NCBI RefSeq assembly: GCF_040939455.1
Contig: NC_134109.1
Span: 75,545,001 to 75,609,000 of the forward strand
Source of the DNA: Microcebus murinus
Taxonomy: Eukaryota > Chordata > Mammalia > Primates > Cheirogaleidae
Length of the DNA: 64,000 bases
Direction of reading: 5' to 3'
Part shown: positions 61,076 through 64,000 of the stretch, in pieces
How positions within the stretch are numbered: the first letter of the stretch is position 1
Layout: each line of letters begins with the position of its first letter
The notes under the pieces: generated by a model
The model's input: only the letters and a program-made list of their open reading frames with translations
Database searches by the model: none
Told to the model about the DNA's origin: nothing
Position numbers and translations under genes: made by a program

Positions 61076-61979
61076 TTAATTAGTTAAAATTTCCCTCTAA
61101 CTCCTCTATATTTAACATGAAGTGAAGATTTAAAACTTAGATGAAAACATAGAAAATTCAAGATCTAATGATAGGTTAAAAGAAGTTTATTAAAGAAAAG
61201 TTGGCAGAATCTTCTCTAAGTATAGGAAAGATGATTAGGAAGATGTTGGCCAGCTGTTTTACTTTTTCAATATAGAGGACATGAGAAATACCCTATTATT
61301 ACAGTACAGACAAATTTTACTGTCAGTGAGGATTTTGGAGTTCTAGAATGGGTAACTTCTTTGGAAAGCTGTAAGAACATTTTAGAAAAGATTATATTTG
61401 AAATAATTCAGGCAAAACTTATTTTGAATGTTTGCATGAAGTGATCTCTCGAGGTCCCATTCAATTTGATGTTTCTCTGTTTCTGTGATGCTAAATTTTG
61501 GTATGATTGACTAGAATGCCTTAGGACTAAATTCCATTCATTGATTCCAGTATCACATAAGAAAAAAACCTAGAAATTATCACTTTATGCACCAGTTGCA
61601 GCAGCTGGCGTTTTCCCCAAGCTTTGTAGTGCATATTGGAGAGTAGAGTGGAACTCATAATGTAAATTTTCTTTAGTGCATGGATTATTGATTTAATAGA
61701 TCATGACAATCTATTTTGTCAGACCTGCTACCACATGGGTTCTGAGTCAGCAGGTAGATGAGACTTATAAAATATTTGCTGCTAAAAAAAGCTGCTGCAT
61801 AAGATGAAATCAAAGCTCAAATAGTGTTATAGTCAGTTTTTTGGTAAGTAGGGTGATCATAACCCAAGAGCTAAAATCATTAGAGGAAAAATGAAGTACT
61901 CATTTTGCTTTTTGCTTTTGCTTCTGTCACCTGAATGGTAAATTTTAACCTAGAGGGACAAAATAAATTTTGGATCTTT
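61076..61979. other. Unassigned sequence
   Basis: No named repeat or exon is seen in this AT-rich stretch. Confidence 0.5.
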
Positions 61980-63255
61980 AAGGACGTATAATATTAGGTT
62001 ATTAACTATGAAATATCTGATTTCCTTAAGTACTAAGTTTGACAGTTAATATCTCTGACATTTCACTTTGACACTTCTTGTTTTATTTTTATTCTGAAGG
62101 CACCTCCTCAGTCTTTCAAATTCATGCTTTGGCTTATGATTATCTTTCAAATTTTTTAGAGCAATTTTTGTGAAACCATGGATAAGTCAAAAATTTGTGT
62201 TGTTTTCAAATATGAGGTCTGTTGTGGAACCAATGCAGCACAGACAACACAAAATACCAATGAAGTGTTTGGGAAGGATGTGGCTAAGGAATGCACAGTA
62301 AGTCCTTGGTTTGAGGAGTTTCTTTCTTGTGATTTGAATCCCCAAAAATGAGCCACATGAGTGACCTGTGGATAATGATGAGCTAAAAGCTGTAGTGAAA
62401 GTGAATCCATCTCAACCTACACGTGAATTAGCAGCAAGATTTGATGTTACTATTCCAACAATATTGGACCATTTGAAACAAATTGGGCAGTTAAGAGACT
62501 GGATAGATGGGTTCTACATGATTTAAACAAGCATCAGAAGAGAAATCATCTCAAAGCTTGCCTTTCTTTGCTGTCACGACATAAAGGTGAAACATTTCTG
62601 CACTGTGTTGTTACATGTGATGAAAAATGGATTATTTTTGACAATTGCAAGCTTTCATCACAATGTTGGATAAAGATGAAGTGCCAAAACACAGTCCAAA
62701 ACTGAATATATATCAAAAAAAGCTAATGGTGTCTGTTTGGTAGTCCAGCACTAGTATTATCCACTACAACTTTATGAAACCTGGTAAATTGATTACAGCA
62801 GATGTCTACTGCAACTAATTGGATGAAATGATGAGGATGCTTGTGATTAAGCAGATGAGATTGGTCAATAGAGACAGGCCAATCCTTTTGCAAGACAATG
62901 CTCAACTACATGTTGCACAAACAATGCTGTTCAACCTACAGAGGGTGGACTTGGAAGCTCTCTGTCATCCACTGTATTCACCAGACCTTGCACCAGCTGA
63001 CTACCACTTCCTCCAGGCTTTGGACCACTTCTTGTGAGAAAAAATATCCAATTCTCAACAAGCTATGGAAAACATCTTTCATGATTTTATCACAATTTGC
63101 TCTCCAGGCTTCTTCACTGCTGGCATAAACAAGCTACCGTTAAGATGGCAAAACTCTGTGGATAGTTTAGGTGCATTCTTTGATTAATTGCACTGCTTCT
63201 TATTTGAGATATAATAAACTACACGTTTGATTTGAAATTGTACATGTCATATTTA
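61980..63255 (+). mobile_element. Hsmar2-like mariner element
   Basis: The outer borders are approximate because I could not fix the terminal inverted repeats or the TA target sites. The size expected for this mariner class (about 1.3 kb) fits. The coding part is described separately. Mariner elements of this kind were active in early primates and are now extinct in the lineages I know. Confidence 0.75.
62178..63187 (+). pseudogene. Mariner transposase pseudogene (Hsmar2-like, DD34D)
   Basis: Mariner transposase cuts and pastes its element at TA sites. The start ATG is at 62178, and the N-terminal helix-turn-helix region follows in two phases (62178-62351, then from about 62371 with N-P-S-Q-P-T-R-E-L-A-A-R-F). 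The linker appears as R-W-V-L-H-D-L near 62499. The first catalytic Asp is codon 62619 in T-C-D-E-K-W-I. The second is 62894 in L-L-Q-D-N-A. The third is 62999 in A-D-Y-H-F, with 34 residues between second and third, the mariner signature. The frame changes three times, and TGA 62349, TAG 62741, TAA 62816 and TGA 63035 interrupt it. The end is TAA 63185. Its span of about 336 codons is near full length. It is not functional. Confidence 0.88.
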
Positions 63256-64000
63256 ACATAAGGAATGAAATGATATCCAATTAGATCATTGGTTGCCAAA
63301 GGTGAGGTTTACTAAGAGCCTGGGAATCAGATTCCAATTTGGCTATTTGGTTGCAGGCAGTTTATTGAGTAACAAAGGGAAGCAAGACCCAGCAAAGGGA
63401 AAAGTCAAACTGTGGTGCAGTCCCAACTGTAGCTTCAGGCAACTCACAGGGCGTTCTGAAGCTCTGAAGGTGGTATATTCCTTTAGAGATGTCCCAAATA
63501 AAGGCAAGGGAATTGCAATCCCCTTGCAATGTGCTGTTGCATTGATCAATTACTGAGTGTAGTCTTTACCTGGGAAAGGAACATGAACTTGGTCAAGCAG
63601 GTCCCTTTGGCCAAAGGCAATATTGAGGAGATAAATGTCTTGGACTTGAGGGAGATCTGGGAGCACACCACAGTCCAGTGTACTCCTTCTGTCACTCAAA
63701 ATCCATTTGTTTCGTGTAGTGTATTCACCCTATCTGGGAAGAGTTACTCTACTCTGGTTAGTTTATTTTCTTGGGGAAACCTTAAAGAGAATGTTTGGAA
63801 GTACAACAGCCCTAGTCAGGACAGCTAGACTCAAGGCTCTACCTGATACTCAACTCCCTCCTCAGCTATGCATTCTAGATTTCCCCTCACCATTGGTTAA
63901 CAACTCTGCTGATCCAGGTGGCTTACCTGGAAGGATGATGAAACTCTTAACTGTGAGTTTATTAATGTCACCGTGCTCTCATCAGGCCATGGATGAGGTA
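63256..64000. other. Unassigned sequence at the window end
   Basis: It is less AT-rich than average. An imperfect inverted repeat, gcaaggg...ccccttgc, lies at about 63502-63526. Facing frames at 63293-63556 (+) and 63343-63549 (-) and a forward frame at 63529-63828 have no domain I know. An old LTR or retroviral interior is possible but unsupported. Confidence 0.4.

Noticed and set aside
1..64000. Search for tRNA, U6, 7SK, Y RNA and other small RNA copies, and CRISPR-like arrays
   Set aside because: No matching boxes or regular spaced repeats were seen; a eukaryotic nuclear window would not carry CRISPR.

Overview
The window is nuclear DNA from a primate, most probably a lemur-type strepsirrhine. 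Two dimeric Alu SINEs (about 2207-2547 and 22626-22968) carry the variant linker and right arm I associate with lemur Alus. Three L1 3' ends (13480-13875, 26204-26606 antisense, 51656-51985) share a 3' UTR ending in an 'aatatgctgaaataaa' tail. A TTAA-flanked piggyBac-like MITE (1987-2661) also fits a lemur. Old mammalian repeats (L2, MIR, MaLR-type LTRs, ancient L1M, hAT, mariner) fill much of the rest. The species assignment is inference and needs a database search.

I found no host protein-coding exon, no RNA gene and no CpG island. The only protein-like signals are transposon remnants. These are an L1 ORF2 piece still open over about 365 codons (26607-27700), two decayed L1 ORF2 pieces (12640-13480 and 50570-51655), and a decayed Hsmar2-like mariner transposase that keeps the codons for all three catalytic aspartates (62178-63187). 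The window therefore looks intergenic or intronic and AT-rich.

Layout: 1-4.6 kb is unique sequence with a piggyBac-like MITE split by an Alu. 4.6-15.7 kb holds L1M, L2, two LTRs, a strepsirrhine L1 and a MIR. 15.7-18 kb is repeat-free and rich in AT-type factor motifs, ending in a perfect 16-bp hairpin. 18.9-24.8 kb is a nested antisense L1M tract with an Alu inside. 26.2-27.7 kb is a twin-primed L1 with a perfect 16-bp target duplication. 27.7-29.2 kb is an older L1M carrying a small inverted piece of a younger L1. 29.2-48.5 kb is mostly unique sequence with scattered MIR, L2 and DNA-transposon fossils. 48.5 kb holds a hAT MITE with a (CA)27 tract. 50.4-52.3 kb is an LTR split by an L1 mosaic. 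53.6-60.7 kb carries MIR, L2 and simple repeats. About 62-63.25 kb is the mariner.

Nothing here looks like an undescribed functional gene system. The points most worth following are the order and mechanism of the nested insertions, the young L1, and the repeat-free blocks as candidate regulatory DNA. Repeat family names come from recognising consensus phrases by eye, not from a search.
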